Source: Hymenobacter sp. HSC-4F20 (GTDB lineage Bacteria; Bacteroidota; Bacteroidia; Cytophagales; Hymenobacteraceae). From it: DNA of 64,000 nucleotides. A model generated the notes under the pieces. That model saw only the letters and a list, made by a program, of their open reading frames with translations, was not told the origin of the DNA and searched no databases. Where the stretch lies: NCBI RefSeq assembly GCF_019599275.1, contig NZ_JAHZTD010000002.1:62001-126000 (forward strand), given 5' to 3'. Positions 1 to 9,548 of the stretch are shown here, in pieces; the first letter of the stretch is position 1; each line of letters begins with the position of its first letter. Made by a program: the position numbers and the translations under genes.

Positions 1-699
1 CGACGATACTGCGTAAATCACAAGGAACAGCGCCGATACATTGATGCTCTTATGGAAGTACTCAGTACCTCCATTTAAGTCTTCAGCCAATGATAAATCA
101 CGCAGACGCTTGGTGAAGAAAGCCCATAGACCCAAAAACAGCACCATGCGGATCAGATAGAAAGGCAGGTTTAGGAAGCCCGACTTACCCGCAATGATTT
201 CGTCGTAGTTCTCGCTGCCTTTGTCCATGATACCAGGCATCGTCCAGTGGAAGATATCATGGTTAATCAGACTGATGGCAAAAATGCCTATCATCAGAAT
301 AAGCCCGGGGATAAGCCAAGCGCTTAATGCTTCATTGACGCGCTTTATCAGTACCGACCAGCCAGCATATGCTACGTACTGAATAGCCATGAATACTGTT
401 CCAATGGCAGATACGCCAGTGAAGAACACGTTATTATGCCATAGGCTTACAATCAGGCGCTTCAACCAAGCGGGGCTTCCGTGATGGCCAGCAGCAGGAC
501 CAGCTCCGTGACTGGTTGCTTCGTGAGCAGCGGCTGCCCCCTCGTGGTGTTCTGCGCCAATGCCCAAGGCTGCCAGCAGAAGGCCGATTGCCAAAACAAT
601 GGCGCCTGCCACAATAATTAAAACAAACTTTTTACGAGCTGACGGCGAAACCTCCAGGTATTCAGCCGTAACGCTTTCGTGGTGCGTCAGAGTTGCCAT
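1..699 (-). CDS. actF: Alternative complex III subunit ActF (3' end outside window)
   Basis: The reading frame is open from an ATG at 699 to the left edge (233 codons) with no stop, so the C-terminal part is missing. The visible protein starts MATLTHHESV, has an early hydrophobic helix (KKFVLIIVAGAIVLAIG), a His/Ala-rich loop, and further membrane segments (FFTGVSAIGTVFMAIQY; LFLVIYAVSS at the edge). In alternative complex III, ActF is a polytopic quinol-side membrane subunit related to ActC. It is the last of six co-oriented genes here and starts 9 bp after the actE stop, in the usual ActA-F order. The identification leans on this operon position as well as on the polytopic sequence. Confidence 0.85.
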   Translation of the reverse strand, partial: MATLTHHESVTAEYLEVSPSARKKFVLIIVAGAIVLAIGLLLAALGIGAEHHEGAAAAHEATSHGAGPAAGHHGSPAWLKRLIVSLWHNNVFFTGVSAIGTVFMAIQYVAYAGWSVLIKRVNEALSAWLIPGLILMIGIFAISLINHDIFHWTMPGIMDKGSENYDEIIAGKSGFLNLPFYLIRMVLFLGLWAFFTKRLRDLSLAEDLNGGTEYFHKSINVSALFLVIYAVSS

Positions 700-708
700 A
701 GGAGTAGG

Positions 709-1452
709 TTAAAGAGCCGTGCCGTTACGTGCTTTGTCACCCTGTCCGGGAGTTTCCGAAGCTTTGTCGGCTTGCGCTTCCTGTACGGGTGACTGCGTTT
801 GAGAATCGGTAGTTTGCGAGGAGTCAGCTACTGCTGCGTTTGGAGCGCCCGAGGCTTTTAGGAAGTCGGTCATTCCTTCCGGGCCTTTGCCTTGTTGTAG
901 CATCCGCACGTACATGGCAATTTTCCAGCGCTCCTCCGGGTTTACCTGCGAACCATGCGGCATCATACGGCCCTTACCCCACTGAATAACGTGGTAGATG
1001 TGGCCGTCATTCATGGTTTTGTAGGCTCCGGTAGAGTAGTTGGGAACACCTTTGAACTTTACACCTACCGGACCCTGACCGTCACCCTGCTCACCGTGAC
1101 AGTGCTGACAGTTACGCAGATAAAGCGTCTTGCCTTCTTCGAGAGCGTCCTTAGTATAGGAATACGGATTACGAAGCGAGGTTTCAGCTGTGGCTATATC
1201 ATCCTTGGCGATATGCGAGTAATAGTTAGCCTTACCGCGCGGTACAGTTCCGAGGGCTGGAACACGCATGTTCAGGCCCATCGGATTTACCTTATTCGAG
1301 CTCAACTGTTTCAGTGGCTCGTAAGGAATCGGGTAGTACATCTCAGGGGCGTACTCCAGACCAGGATCATCGGCGCGGTTGCAGGCGGTGGTGAACACCG
1401 ATGCCAGCAGAACCGCCGACGCTTGCAGAGTTACTTTCAGCGAATGCGTCAT
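709..1452 (-). CDS. actE: Alternative complex III subunit ActE, monoheme cytochrome c lipoprotein
   Basis: A 247-residue protein. The N-terminus is a lipoprotein signal with lipobox TTAC just before NRADDPG, so the mature protein should be anchored by a lipidated Cys. One c-type heme site, CQHCH, lies in a class I cytochrome c fold (LYLRNCQHCHGEQGDG), and a later Met (RMMPHG) could be the distal ligand. ActE is the peripheral monoheme subunit of alternative complex III that helps pass electrons onward. The last 45 residues or so are a Ser/Gln/Ala-rich disordered tail. Its start overlaps the actD stop by one base (TAATG), which indicates translational coupling. Confidence 0.93.
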   Translation of the reverse strand: MTHSLKVTLQASAVLLASVFTTACNRADDPGLEYAPEMYYPIPYEPLKQLSSNKVNPMGLNMRVPALGTVPRGKANYYSHIAKDDIATAETSLRNPYSYTKDALEEGKTLYLRNCQHCHGEQGDGQGPVGVKFKGVPNYSTGAYKTMNDGHIYHVIQWGKGRMMPHGSQVNPEERWKIAMYVRMLQQGKGPEGMTDFLKASGAPNAAVADSSQTTDSQTQSPVQEAQADKASETPGQGDKARNGTAL

Positions 1453-1976
1453 TAGAACTTGGACATTTCTTTTTGGTTCACCTCCGAAGCACCGTTATCA
1501 CGTAGCAACTGAGTTAACTTCGTCATATCGGTGTTCTCATTTACCTCAATGGCTACCACAAACTTATCGTCGGTAGAACGGACATCCAGCACGGGAGTCT
1601 TCCAGCGTGGATACAGCTTGCTGATAGTATAGAAAGTAATTACCATACCGTGGCAGCAGAACAATACGGTCAGTTCAAATGAAACCGGTATAAAGGATGG
1701 CAGCGCAATGTGGGGTTTACCACCGATAATCATCGGCCAGTCGAAGCCCAGCATGTAGATCTGCATCCACAGTGCGAAGCTTAGGCCAGTGAGGCCGAAG
1801 AAGAACGCCGCAATGGGCAAACGGGAACGTTCAATGCCGAGAGCATCATCCATCCCGTGGATCGGGAATGGAGTGAAAACTTCGTAGATCTTAACGCCCG
1901 CCTCGCGGACGTTTTCAACGGCGTGCAGCAGCACGTCTTCGTCGTCGAAGATGCCGAGGGCGAAGCGCTTAGTCAT
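1452..1976 (-). CDS. actD: Alternative complex III subunit ActD (DUF3341)
   Basis: A 174-residue protein with the DUF3341 pattern of ActD: an N-terminal soluble part ([28 protein letters not shown]), two central transmembrane helices, one on each side of the [18 protein letters not shown] stretch, and a C-terminal soluble segment. In known alternative complex III structures ActD is a two-helix membrane subunit without cofactors. The gene overlaps the end of actC by 8 bp and meets actE in a TAATG overlap, so it lies inside a tightly coupled operon. Confidence 0.93.
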   Translation of the reverse strand: MTKRFALGIFDDEDVLLHAVENVREAGVKIYEVFTPFPIHGMDDALGIERSRLPIAAFFFGLTGLSFALWMQIYMLGFDWPMIIGGKPHIALPSFIPVSFELTVLFCCHGMVITFYTISKLYPRWKTPVLDVRSTDDKFVVAIEVNENTDMTKLTQLLRDNGASEVNQKEMSKF

Positions 1977-3462
1977 GCTTATCGTAGTTTACAGAGGCCG
2001 AGGCCGGAACTCCGTGGGTGGTAGCGGGCTGAGGAGTATGGTGGTGCGGGTCGTGTCCCGTGTAAGTCGGGCCATTGTCCACCGTGTATTTCAGGACAGA
2101 CTTCACTTCAGCCATGTTAATCACCGGGAAGAATTTGGCGAACAACAGGAACAGCGTGAAGAACAGACCGATGGTACCAACGTAGATGCCGATATCGATA
2201 ATGGAAGGCGAGAACATTACCCAGCTCGACGGCAGGTAGTCACGGTGCAGCGAGGTTACAATAATCACAAAGCGCTCGAACCACATACCAATGTTCACGA
2301 TAATGGACAGCACGAAGGTTAGCGGGATGCTATAGCGTACGCGGCGAATCCACACCAGCTGCGGAGTGATTACGTTGCAGGTCATCATGGACCAGTAAGC
2401 CCACCAGTAAGGGCCGGTTGCCCGGTTGATGAAGGCGTACTGCTCAAACTCTACCTGCGAGTACCAAGCAATGAAGAACTCCGTGATGTAGGCTACCCCT
2501 ACAATAGAGCCCGTTACCATCATGATTTTGTTCATGAGGGCGATGTGCTCAATGGTGATATAGTCTTCCAGCTTGAACACCACCCGGGTAATGAGCATTA
2601 GCGTCAGTACCATGGCGAAACCGGAAAAGATAGCACCTGCTACGAAGTAAGGAGGGAAGATTGTCGTGTGCCAGCCCGGTACCACCGAGGTAGCAAAGTC
2701 CATTGATACAATTGTGTGTACCGACAGTACTAACGGAGTGGAAACACCAGCCAGAATTAGCGACACCGTTTCGTAACGCGACCAGTGCTTAGCCGAACCC
2801 TTCCACCCAAAGCTCAGCAGCGAGTAAGCTACTTTGGCAATGGGACCTTTTGCTCGGTCACGAATAGTGGCAAAGTCAGGTACTAAGCCCGTATACCAGA
2901 AAACTAGCGATACGGAAAAGTAGGTTGAGATGGCAAACACGTCCCACAGTAGAGGGGAATTGAAGTTTACCCACAACGAACCAAACGTGTTTTGCAGCGG
3001 GAATACCCAATAAGCCAACCAGGGGCGGCCCATGTGCAACACCGGGAACATGGCGGCACAGATTACGGCAAAGATGGTCATTGCCTCAGCTGCCCGGTTA
3101 ATTGAGGTCCGCCATTTCTGACGGAACAGAAGAAGTACAGCTGAAATAAGTGTACCGGCGTGACCGATACCTACCCACCATACGAAGTTGGTAATATCCC
3201 AGGCCCAACCAACGGTTTTGTTGAGACCCCACTCCCCGATACCGTACCATAAGGTCCGGTATACTGAGTAGAAGAATACACCGAGGAGAACGAGGGCAAC
3301 GCTCAGAGCGGCCATCCACCGGATATTGGGGGCGGCTTCTACCTGGCGCGACACGTCCTGGGTGACGTCGTGGTACGTTTTCCCCCCGGTAACGAGCGGC
3401 TCCCGTACAGGCGATACGTGCTGCATAGTTTTTGGACTTAAAGGAGTAGATGGGGAAGGCAA
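1969..3462 (-). CDS. actC: Alternative complex III subunit ActC, NrfD-like quinol oxidase membrane subunit
   Basis: A 497-residue, strongly hydrophobic protein of the NrfD/PsrC family with about ten predicted membrane helices. Conserved-looking stretches include [30 protein letters not shown] and [33 protein letters not shown], which carry the His and Asp residues expected near the quinol site. ActC receives electrons from the quinol pool and passes them to the iron-sulfur subunit ActB. The C-terminus is a His-rich cytoplasmic tail. The gene lies 37 bp after actB and overlaps actD by 8 bp. Confidence 0.95.
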   Translation of the reverse strand: MPSPSTPLSPKTMQHVSPVREPLVTGGKTYHDVTQDVSRQVEAAPNIRWMAALSVALVLLGVFFYSVYRTLWYGIGEWGLNKTVGWAWDITNFVWWVGIGHAGTLISAVLLLFRQKWRTSINRAAEAMTIFAVICAAMFPVLHMGRPWLAYWVFPLQNTFGSLWVNFNSPLLWDVFAISTYFSVSLVFWYTGLVPDFATIRDRAKGPIAKVAYSLLSFGWKGSAKHWSRYETVSLILAGVSTPLVLSVHTIVSMDFATSVVPGWHTTIFPPYFVAGAIFSGFAMVLTLMLITRVVFKLEDYITIEHIALMNKIMMVTGSIVGVAYITEFFIAWYSQVEFEQYAFINRATGPYWWAYWSMMTCNVITPQLVWIRRVRYSIPLTFVLSIIVNIGMWFERFVIIVTSLHRDYLPSSWVMFSPSIIDIGIYVGTIGLFFTLFLLFAKFFPVINMAEVKSVLKYTVDNGPTYTGHDPHHHTPQPATTHGVPASASVNYDKHD

Positions 3463-3499
3463 TAGTTCGGGACTGTTGCCTTCCCCCGTGGCTCAATTT

Positions 3500-6400
3500 C
3501 TAGGCGTTAAACTCCGACGATTCCGTGTTTCGGATTTTCGTCAGGTACGTGACATTCGGCTGCACGTTGATGGAATCGAGCACGTGGAAAGCACGCTCAC
3601 CATCCTCACGGCGTAGGATCTGCGAAATGCGAGAGTTGGGGTCCCGCATGTCGCCGAACACAATGGCTTGGGTAGGGCAAGACTGGGCGCAGGCCGATAC
3701 AACCTCGCCATCCTGCGGACGACGCTTCTGCTTCTTGGCTTCCAGTTTACCGAGTTGGATTCGCTGCACGCAGAACGAGCACTTCTCCATAACACCACGG
3801 GCCCGCACCGTTACATCTGGGTTCAGGACCATACGGCCTAAGTCAGTGAACATGTGGCCGTTTACAGTTTCAAACTTCTCGTTTGAATAGTACGAGAACC
3901 AGTTGAAGCGACGCACCTTGTAGGGGCAGTTGTTTGCGCAATAACGCGTACCTACACAGCGGTTGTAGGTCATCTGGTTGAGGCCCTCCGAACTGTGAGT
4001 GGTAGCTAGTACAGGACATACCGTTTCGCAAGGGGCGTGGTTGCAGTGCTGGCAAAGCATGGGTTGGAAGATAACCTGCGGGTTTTCCGAAGGGTCCTCC
4101 ATGGCCGCGTACGTATCAAGCTTGCCTTTCGTCTCAAACTCCGTCTTGTGATGGTTAGAGCTATAGTACCGGTCGATTCGCAGCCAGTGCATTTCGCGAC
4201 GGTTAATTACCTCTTGCTTACCCACTACGGCAACGTTGTTCTCAGCCTGACACCCAATTACGCACGAGCCGCAGCCAATGCAAGAGTTGAGGTCGATGGC
4301 CATGCCCCAGTGGTGGTTCTTATACTCATAGTCCTGCCATAGGGAAACTTTGTTTGGCTTTGCTAGACCTTCAGGAGTGGAAATCTTTTCGTATTCCGTT
4401 ACCTCCTTAGGGTTATCAATATACTGCTTCAGCGTAGCCTCCTGAACCACTTGCTTGCGGTCCATAATAGTATGGTGGGTCTGCGTCTGCGCAATTGGCG
4501 ACTTAGCACCGGTAGGCGTAATTTGGACGACGTTGCTGTAGACAATGGCATCATTACGCATTGCTACCAGCGGCAATACATTCTGCCCTAGTTCATTGCC
4601 TACTTTACCCGCTTTTACCCGGCCATAACCGAGAGCAATGCCAACTGTACCAGTAGCTTGGCCTGGCTGAATCAAGATGGGCAGCTCAACCGATTTACCG
4701 TTTACGCTAACCTTCACTACGTCACCTTGCTCCCAGCCTTGAGCTGCAGCGTAGGCACGCGGAACAGTTACGTAGTTACCCCAAGTAGCTTTCGTTACCG
4801 GATCCGGAAGTTCCTGCAGCCACGGGTTGTTAGCGAACAGGTTGGAGCCGTTGCCAATACCTACTTTCTCGTAAATAGCCAACTCAATGCCAGAAGCTTT
4901 CGGTGCCGACTTGATAGCACTAATAGCGCCATTTACATCGAGGCCAGCGGCGACTTGAGCTACTGGAGCAGGAGACGCAGAACCCGTAGCTACTCCATCG
5001 TGCACGGCTTTATCCCAAGCTTTATTAAAGTCGCCACCCAGAACACCCCTCCACTGACTGCGGAGGTAGTTATAGTAGGTAGTAGGGTTACCAGCCCAGG
5101 TCAGGAGTGAATCCTGTGCCTGACGGGTAGCGAACAACGGCGTAATGACGGGCTGCGCTAAGCTGAGGAAGCCTCGCTTGGGCTCATAGTCGTTCCACGA
5201 CTCGAGGAAATGATGGTCGGGTGCCGCGTAAGTGCACAATTCACCCGTTTCGTCGAGGCGGTCGTTCAGCGAAATCGTCGTCCGTACCTTACCAGCTTTC
5301 AGAGCTGCCGCCAAATCAGCGCCCATCGGGTGGTCGAACACCGGGTTAGCGTGATAGAAAATCACAGCACCAACTTGGCCTGCACTGATGTCGCGTAGTA
5401 AGCGGCTCATCCGGGCATCATCACCCTGCCGAACCATGGAGGGGTTAGCTACGTCTACGGCAGCGGAGCCCAGGTTTTGGTTGATTGCCGCTACCAAGGC
5501 TTGTACGGCCGGGTCATTTGACCCCGACACTACCAAGCCCCGAGCACCAGCGCGCTTCAGTTCAGCTGCAGCCGTTTGTACCCGCTTGTCAGTGTAGCTA
5601 GAGGCACTGCCCCCCCCCACGACGGTATTGTACACGGCCAGCACCGCTTCGCCCATTTCGGAAGGCTTCAGCGGCACGCGCACATCGGCGTTGGAGCCGG
5701 TAAGCGACATGTTGCTCTCGAACTGGAAGTGACGCGACATCGTCTGCTTCTCCTTCGAAACCTTGCGGTTGGTGATGTACTGCCGGGCGTACTCCACGGG
5801 AGAAATCCAGGTACCCAGGAAATCAGCACCAAAGCTTACAATCACATCCGCTTTGCTGAAGTCGTAAGCCGGTAGTACCCCTCCGTTAGCGCGCAGCAGT
5901 CCTGCAGCCGAGTTCACATCGTACATGATGTGCTCAGTACCAGCAAAACGGGTAGCAAAGTCAGCAATAACCTTCTTGGTAGAAGGGCTGATAATAGTGG
6001 GAGATACAATGGCAATCCGACCAGCCCCAGCTAGTGCATTGCGCACTTCCTGGTCAAGCTGGTCTTTATCGATTTTGGCACCCTTCTTAGCAAAGTGCTG
6101 CAGGCGGCCGCCATCGTAGAGGCTTAGCACCACGGCTTGGGCCCGGGCCGATAAGCCGCCACGAGTTATGGGCGACTCTGGGTTACCTTCAAACTTGATC
6201 GGACGGCCCTCGCGGGTCTTTACCAGGATGCTGTTATAATCCTGACCGTTGAAGAAGGTAGAAGCGTAGAAGTTGGCAATACCCGGATCAACCTCTTCGG
6301 GTTTGTTAAGGTAGGGAATAGCCTTCCGGACGGGGGCTTCGCAGCTGGCGAGGGTGGCGGCGGCAATACCGAAGCCCATCAGTTTAAGGAAGTCGCGGCG

Positions 6401-6541
6401 CGGTGCCACGGTAGCATCAGCACTACCGTTGGATTCCTTTACCGGCAGGAAGTCAGCAAACTCGGTGAGTGCATTCTTCACGAACTCCGGTGAGTTCTCC
6501 AGTTCCTCAATTCCCTTCCAGTACTTAGGCGACTCTTGCAT
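3500..6541 (-). CDS. actB: Alternative complex III subunit ActB, Tat-exported iron-sulfur protein with molybdopterin-oxidoreductase-like domain
   Basis: A 1013-residue fusion of a molybdopterin-oxidoreductase-like domain (about residues 70-700) and a four-cluster ferredoxin-like domain (about 745-960). A twin-arginine motif RRDFLKL (residues 48-54) is followed by a hydrophobic stretch and LASC (Cys67), so it looks like a Tat-exported lipoprotein. Cysteine groups are CIGCGSCVIGC (about 754), CQHCNHAPCETVCP (about 829), CVGTRYCANNCP (about 860) and CSFC...CAQSCP (about 917-950), suited to one 3Fe-4S and three 4Fe-4S clusters. In characterised complexes the large domain binds no molybdenum. ActB wires the quinol-oxidising membrane subunits to the hemes. 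Confidence 0.95.
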   Translation of the reverse strand: MQESPKYWKGIEELENSPEFVKNALTEFADFLPVKESNGSADATVAPRRDFLKLMGFGIAAATLASCEAPVRKAIPYLNKPEEVDPGIANFYASTFFNGQDYNSILVKTREGRPIKFEGNPESPITRGGLSARAQAVVLSLYDGGRLQHFAKKGAKIDKDQLDQEVRNALAGAGRIAIVSPTIISPSTKKVIADFATRFAGTEHIMYDVNSAAGLLRANGGVLPAYDFSKADVIVSFGADFLGTWISPVEYARQYITNRKVSKEKQTMSRHFQFESNMSLTGSNADVRVPLKPSEMGEAVLAVYNTVVGGGSASSYTDKRVQTAAAELKRAGARGLVVSGSNDPAVQALVAAINQNLGSAAVDVANPSMVRQGDDARMSRLLRDISAGQVGAVIFYHANPVFDHPMGADLAAALKAGKVRTTISLNDRLDETGELCTYAAPDHHFLESWNDYEPKRGFLSLAQPVITPLFATRQAQDSLLTWAGNPTTYYNYLRSQWRGVLGGDFNKAWDKAVHDGVATGSASPAPVAQVAAGLDVNGAISAIKSAPKASGIELAIYEKVGIGNGSNLFANNPWLQELPDPVTKATWGNYVTVPRAYAAAQGWEQGDVVKVSVNGKSVELPILIQPGQATGTVGIALGYGRVKAGKVGNELGQNVLPLVAMRNDAIVYSNVVQITPTGAKSPIAQTQTHHTIMDRKQVVQEATLKQYIDNPKEVTEYEKISTPEGLAKPNKVSLWQDYEYKNHHWGMAIDLNSCIGCGSCVIGCQAENNVAVVGKQEVINRREMHWLRIDRYYSSNHHKTEFETKGKLDTYAAMEDPSENPQVIFQPMLCQHCNHAPCETVCPVLATTHSSEGLNQMTYNRCVGTRYCANNCPYKVRRFNWFSYYSNEKFETVNGHMFTDLGRMVLNPDVTVRARGVMEKCSFCVQRIQLGKLEAKKQKRRPQDGEVVSACAQSCPTQAIVFGDMRDPNSRISQILRREDGERAFHVLDSINVQPNVTYLTKIRNTESSEFNA

Positions 6542-6695
6542 CGTGTTTTTGGAACTTAGGGTCTTAGAGACTTAGGGACGTCGATTTTACTTCCAGACAG
6601 TCTCTAAGCAGGCTTTTTAAAGGGAAGTGGGGCCTTAGCCGTCCGCACTACTTGGCAGCTTTTCCAAGCGTCGCGCAGGCTAAGACCCTATGATA

Positions 6696-8045
6696 TTAAT
6701 AGTGGCACTTCGAGCACTCGGTACCGCCATTCGACGACACAGTGAACGGTACAGCACCATTCGCTTTGTCATGCAGCTTCACCAGGTTATCGTAGTAACC
6801 GTTGCCTTTCGTGTTCAGCGGGGTCTCGCGGTGGCAGTTGATGCACCACCCCATGGTGAGCGGCGAATACTGGTACACTACATCCATATTCTGAATAGGA
6901 CCGTGGCAAGTCTGGCACTCAATGCCCCCTACTTGGGTGTGCTGTGAGTGGTTAAAGTAAGCCAAGTCAGGCAGGTTGTGAATCCGAACCCACTGAATGG
7001 GCTGCTTCCGCTCGATGGCGCGGTAGATTTTCTTGATTTCGGGCGACTCCGTTTTGATCTGCGAGTGACAGTTCATGCAGATGTTGGCCGAAGGAATGTT
7101 GGCTGACTTGCTCTTGTATACCGAAGTGTGGCAGTAAGCGCAGTTGATCTGGTGCTCACCGGCGTGCAGCTTGTGCGAGAAAGCAATGGGTTGCGTGGGC
7201 TGATAGCCTTGCTGTAGACCTACACCCATGGCACCTTGAATTGTTTCGTACAAGACAGCCAGCACAAATACTACCCCTACAATGGCCCGTACAGCCGTCG
7301 ACTTGTAAATTTTCGAGAAGTCGAAACGCTGCTCCAGTACTTCCCGGTCGCGACCATCTAGGTCTTTGCGGCCGCGGAGCACATCCTTCATGATGTTGGC
7401 GATGATAACCAACGTCACTACTAGAACAATCAGTACCACTACCAGTACAATAAGCAGTACGTTCATGTACTTGCCAGCACCGGCTTCGGCAGTATCAGCG
7501 CCGCCAGCGGGGCCCTGCTCACCGGGTTTAATACCGGTGCCAGATGGATTGCCGGTTGCCGGGTTGGCTTTGCCCTCCTCAGAAGTGATATACGCAACAA
7601 TAGAGGTAATCTCCTGATCCGACAGCTGGAAGCTGGGCATCTGCTGCTTTTGGTACTGATTGAAGATCTTCACAGCATATTCGTCGCCACTGGCTACAAC
7701 TTTGCTGGAGTTCTTGATCCATGGAATGATCCAGGACATAGGCCGGCGTTTGGTAATGCCGGCGAGGGCTGGGCCTACTACCACGTCGTTCACGGCGTGG
7801 CACTGGGCACAGTTGCCTTTGAAGAGAGCGTCGCCAGCGGCAACAGCAGCAGCATCGCCGCCGCCAGCGGCGGGAGCGGCCGCCGTGGCGGGAGTTGCGG
7901 CAGCCGTAGCGCCGGGGGCCACGCCTTCCTTGCTCACACCCGGAGCCGAGCCAACTGCCTGGGCAAAGGAATCACCAAGGCTAGCAACGGTCAGAAACAG
8001 AGCGAGAAAAAGACGGGAAAGGGGACGAAGTCGGATGCTATTCAT
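6696..8045 (-). CDS. actA: Alternative complex III subunit ActA: multiheme cytochrome c with an added N-terminal monoheme domain
   Basis: The frame is open further upstream, but ATG 8045 gives a proper signal peptide (MNSIRLRPLSRLFLALF...SFAQ) and fits a strong promoter about 48 bp upstream; the protein is 449 residues. Six CxxCH sites are visible. CAQCH lies in an N-terminal class I cytochrome c domain (about residues 75-165). After two membrane helices (YMNVLLIVLVVVLIVLVV and AIVGVVFVLAVLYETI) come CAYCH, CMNCH, CQTCH, CINCH and CSKCH at the extreme C-terminus. The last five are the pentaheme module usual for ActA; the first is an additional domain. It is the first gene of the operon and feeds electrons from ActB toward cytochrome c or an oxidase. 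Confidence 0.93.
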   Translation of the reverse strand: MNSIRLRPLSRLFLALFLTVASLGDSFAQAVGSAPGVSKEGVAPGATAAATPATAAAPAAGGGDAAAVAAGDALFKGNCAQCHAVNDVVVGPALAGITKRRPMSWIIPWIKNSSKVVASGDEYAVKIFNQYQKQQMPSFQLSDQEITSIVAYITSEEGKANPATGNPSGTGIKPGEQGPAGGADTAEAGAGKYMNVLLIVLVVVLIVLVVTLVIIANIMKDVLRGRKDLDGRDREVLEQRFDFSKIYKSTAVRAIVGVVFVLAVLYETIQGAMGVGLQQGYQPTQPIAFSHKLHAGEHQINCAYCHTSVYKSKSANIPSANICMNCHSQIKTESPEIKKIYRAIERKQPIQWVRIHNLPDLAYFNHSQHTQVGGIECQTCHGPIQNMDVVYQYSPLTMGWCINCHRETPLNTKGNGYYDNLVKLHDKANGAVPFTVSSNGGTECSKCHY

Positions 8046-8092
8046 AGCACAATTTGACTGGGAAAAAGAAACGCGGGGGTGCTTCAAGGCCA

Positions 8093-8123
8093 CAAATGTA
8101 GGTCGGGAAAGCCATAGAACAAA
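8093..8123 (-). promoter_or_regulatory. Promoter of the actA-F operon (Bacteroidota -33/-7 type)
   Basis: On the minus strand TTTG (8123-8120) is followed after exactly 19 bp by TACATTTG (8100-8093). This matches the known Bacteroidota primary sigma factor consensus TTTG-N19-21-TAnnTTTG. It predicts a start site near 8086 and a leader of about 40 nt before actA. It is the best complete promoter match in the window. Confidence 0.8.
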
Positions 8124-8381
8124 CCTGCTCTGGCTAATTTTCGCCCTTCTCAGCAAGCTTAGAATCATTCTAAAAATGAAGGCTTTCGCTTCTCCTATAA
8201 ACAAGCTGCACCACTCCTTTACTCAACTTGAAGAGGCTACTAGCAGCTTAGGATAGAGCCTTTTCCTTCTGCCAACTAGTTCCAAAGGCCAAGAGTTTAT
8301 TTCTGATACTCAAATTTTTAGCTATGGTTATTGTTGTAATTTAAAATAGAGACAGGGAGTAGAGGTTGCTATAAATTCTCT

Positions 8382-8389
8382 TATCTTTG
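8382..8389 (+). promoter_or_regulatory. -7 promoter element for rpsF-rpsR-rplI
   Basis: TATCTTTG matches the TAnnTTTG consensus and lies 40 bp before the rpsF start. No convincing TTTG is seen 19-21 bp upstream; a TTG at 8366-8368 is too close. The divergent interval 8046-8429 otherwise holds the actA promoter and no gene that I can support. Confidence 0.6.
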
Positions 8390-8429
8390 CCCCTCATTTA
8401 GTTTTTCACATAATTTTCACCCCGTCGTA

Positions 8430-8804
8430 ATGGCAGTAAGAAATTACGAGACGGTCTTCATTCTGACTCCCGTGCTGAACGAGAGCCAAGTGCAAGAGAC
8501 GGTCGAGAAGTTCTCGCAGGTGCTTAAGGAAAATAGCGCCGACATCATCAACACTGAAGCTTGGGGCCTCAAAAAGCTGGCGTACCCGATTCAGAAGAAA
8601 AACACTGGGTACTACTTCCTCGTGGAGTTTACCGGTGAAGGCAACATTGTGGATACGCTGGAGCTGGCTTTCCGCCGCGATGAGCGCATTATCCGTTTCC
8701 TCACCACGGTGCTGGACAAGCACGCCGTAGCCTACGGTGAGCGTCGTCGTAAGGGCGAAATGAACCAGCAGAAAGCCAAACAATCGGAAGCCGTAGCCCA
8801 GTAG
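8430..8804 (+). CDS. rpsF: 30S ribosomal protein bS6
   Basis: A 124-residue protein with the bS6 fold signature: RNYETVFILTPVLNESQV at the N-terminus, WGLKKLAYPIQKKNTGYY in the middle and FRRDERIIRFLTTVLDK near the end. It binds bS18 on the small-subunit platform. The last 15 residues are a polar extension. The start is the only ATG placing the conserved RNYET at the N-terminus, and no Shine-Dalgarno sequence precedes it. It heads a three-gene ribosomal operon, with 8 bp to rpsR. Confidence 0.97.
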   Translation: MAVRNYETVFILTPVLNESQVQETVEKFSQVLKENSADIINTEAWGLKKLAYPIQKKNTGYYFLVEFTGEGNIVDTLELAFRRDERIIRFLTTVLDKHAVAYGERRRKGEMNQQKAKQSEAVAQ

Positions 8805-8812
8805 TAAAGAAA

Positions 8813-9064
8813 ATGAGCCTCGCCAACGAAAAAATCCACAAGCAGGATACGCGCAAGAAATACTGCCGCTTCCAGAAGAACGGCATTAAGTACGTAGACT
8901 ACAAAGACCCGAACTTCCTGTTGAAGTTTGTGAACGAGCAGGGCCGCATTCTGCCCCGTCGCATTACCGGCACGAGCCTGAAGTTCCAGCGTAAGGTAGC
9001 GCAGGCCGTAGCAAAAGCCCGTCATCTGGCTTTGATGCCCTACGTAACTGATTCGCTGAAGTAA
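8813..9064 (+). CDS. rpsR: 30S ribosomal protein bS18
   Basis: An 83-residue protein with the bS18 core (KKYCRFQKNGIKYVDYKD, RRITGTSLKFQRKVAQAVAKARHLALMPY). It forms a heterodimer with bS6 in the platform. In the studied ribosome of Flavobacterium johnsoniae, bS18 together with bS6 and bS21 helps hide the 3' end of 16S rRNA (the anti-Shine-Dalgarno). That is relevant here because starts in this window lack Shine-Dalgarno sequences. It lies 8 bp after rpsF and 21 bp before rplI. Confidence 0.97.
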   Translation: MSLANEKIHKQDTRKKYCRFQKNGIKYVDYKDPNFLLKFVNEQGRILPRRITGTSLKFQRKVAQAVAKARHLALMPYVTDSLK

Positions 9065-9085
9065 CCCGCCAACCGTAGTACTGAC

Positions 9086-9529
9086 ATGGAAGTAATTCTG
9101 AAAGACGACGTTAAAGGCCTGGGCTACAAGAACGACGTTGTTACTGTAAAGCCCGGCTACGGCCGTAACTACCTGCTCCCGCAGGGTCTGGCTGTTCTGG
9201 CCGACAAAACCAACAAGAAGATCGTAGCTGAAAACGTCCGCCAAGCTGCTCACAAAGCTGAGAAGGTAAAGGCCGATGCTCAAGCGGTGGCTGACAAAAT
9301 CGGTGACGTGGTACTGGATATCCCCGCTAAGGTGGGTGAGAGCGGCAAAATCTTCGGCCGCGTAACCACGCTGCAGCTGACTGACGCGCTGAAGGCCAAA
9401 GGCATCGACGTAGACCGCAAGCGGGTTTCGTTTGACTCCGAGCCTAGCGTAGTAGGTTCGTACACGGCTACTGTTGATCTGCACCGCGAGGTAAAGCACA
9501 AAGTGCGCTTCAACGTAGTAGCAGAGTAA
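9086..9529 (+). CDS. rplI: 50S ribosomal protein bL9
   Basis: A 147-residue protein of normal bL9 length. The N-terminal rRNA-binding domain (MEVILKDDVKGLGYKNDVVTVKPGYGRNYLLPQGLA) is followed by a long helix (residues about 45-80, rich in Lys/Ala/Val) and a C-terminal domain (GKIFGRVTT, IDVDRKRVSF). It is the last gene of the operon, followed 20 bp later by a strong terminator. Confidence 0.97.
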   Translation: MEVILKDDVKGLGYKNDVVTVKPGYGRNYLLPQGLAVLADKTNKKIVAENVRQAAHKAEKVKADAQAVADKIGDVVLDIPAKVGESGKIFGRVTTLQLTDALKAKGIDVDRKRVSFDSEPSVVGSYTATVDLHREVKHKVRFNVVAE

Positions 9530-9548
9530 GCTGCTCGTTATGGCTTAT

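Noticed and set aside
955..1455. Long plus-strand ORFs opposite the act genes and opposite the SusC genes
   Set aside because: They are antisense shadows of strongly supported genes and carry no motif.
8046..8204. N-terminal extension of ActA up to 8204
   Set aside because: It would precede the signal peptide with 53 non-conserved residues and overlap the strong promoter at 8093-8123.
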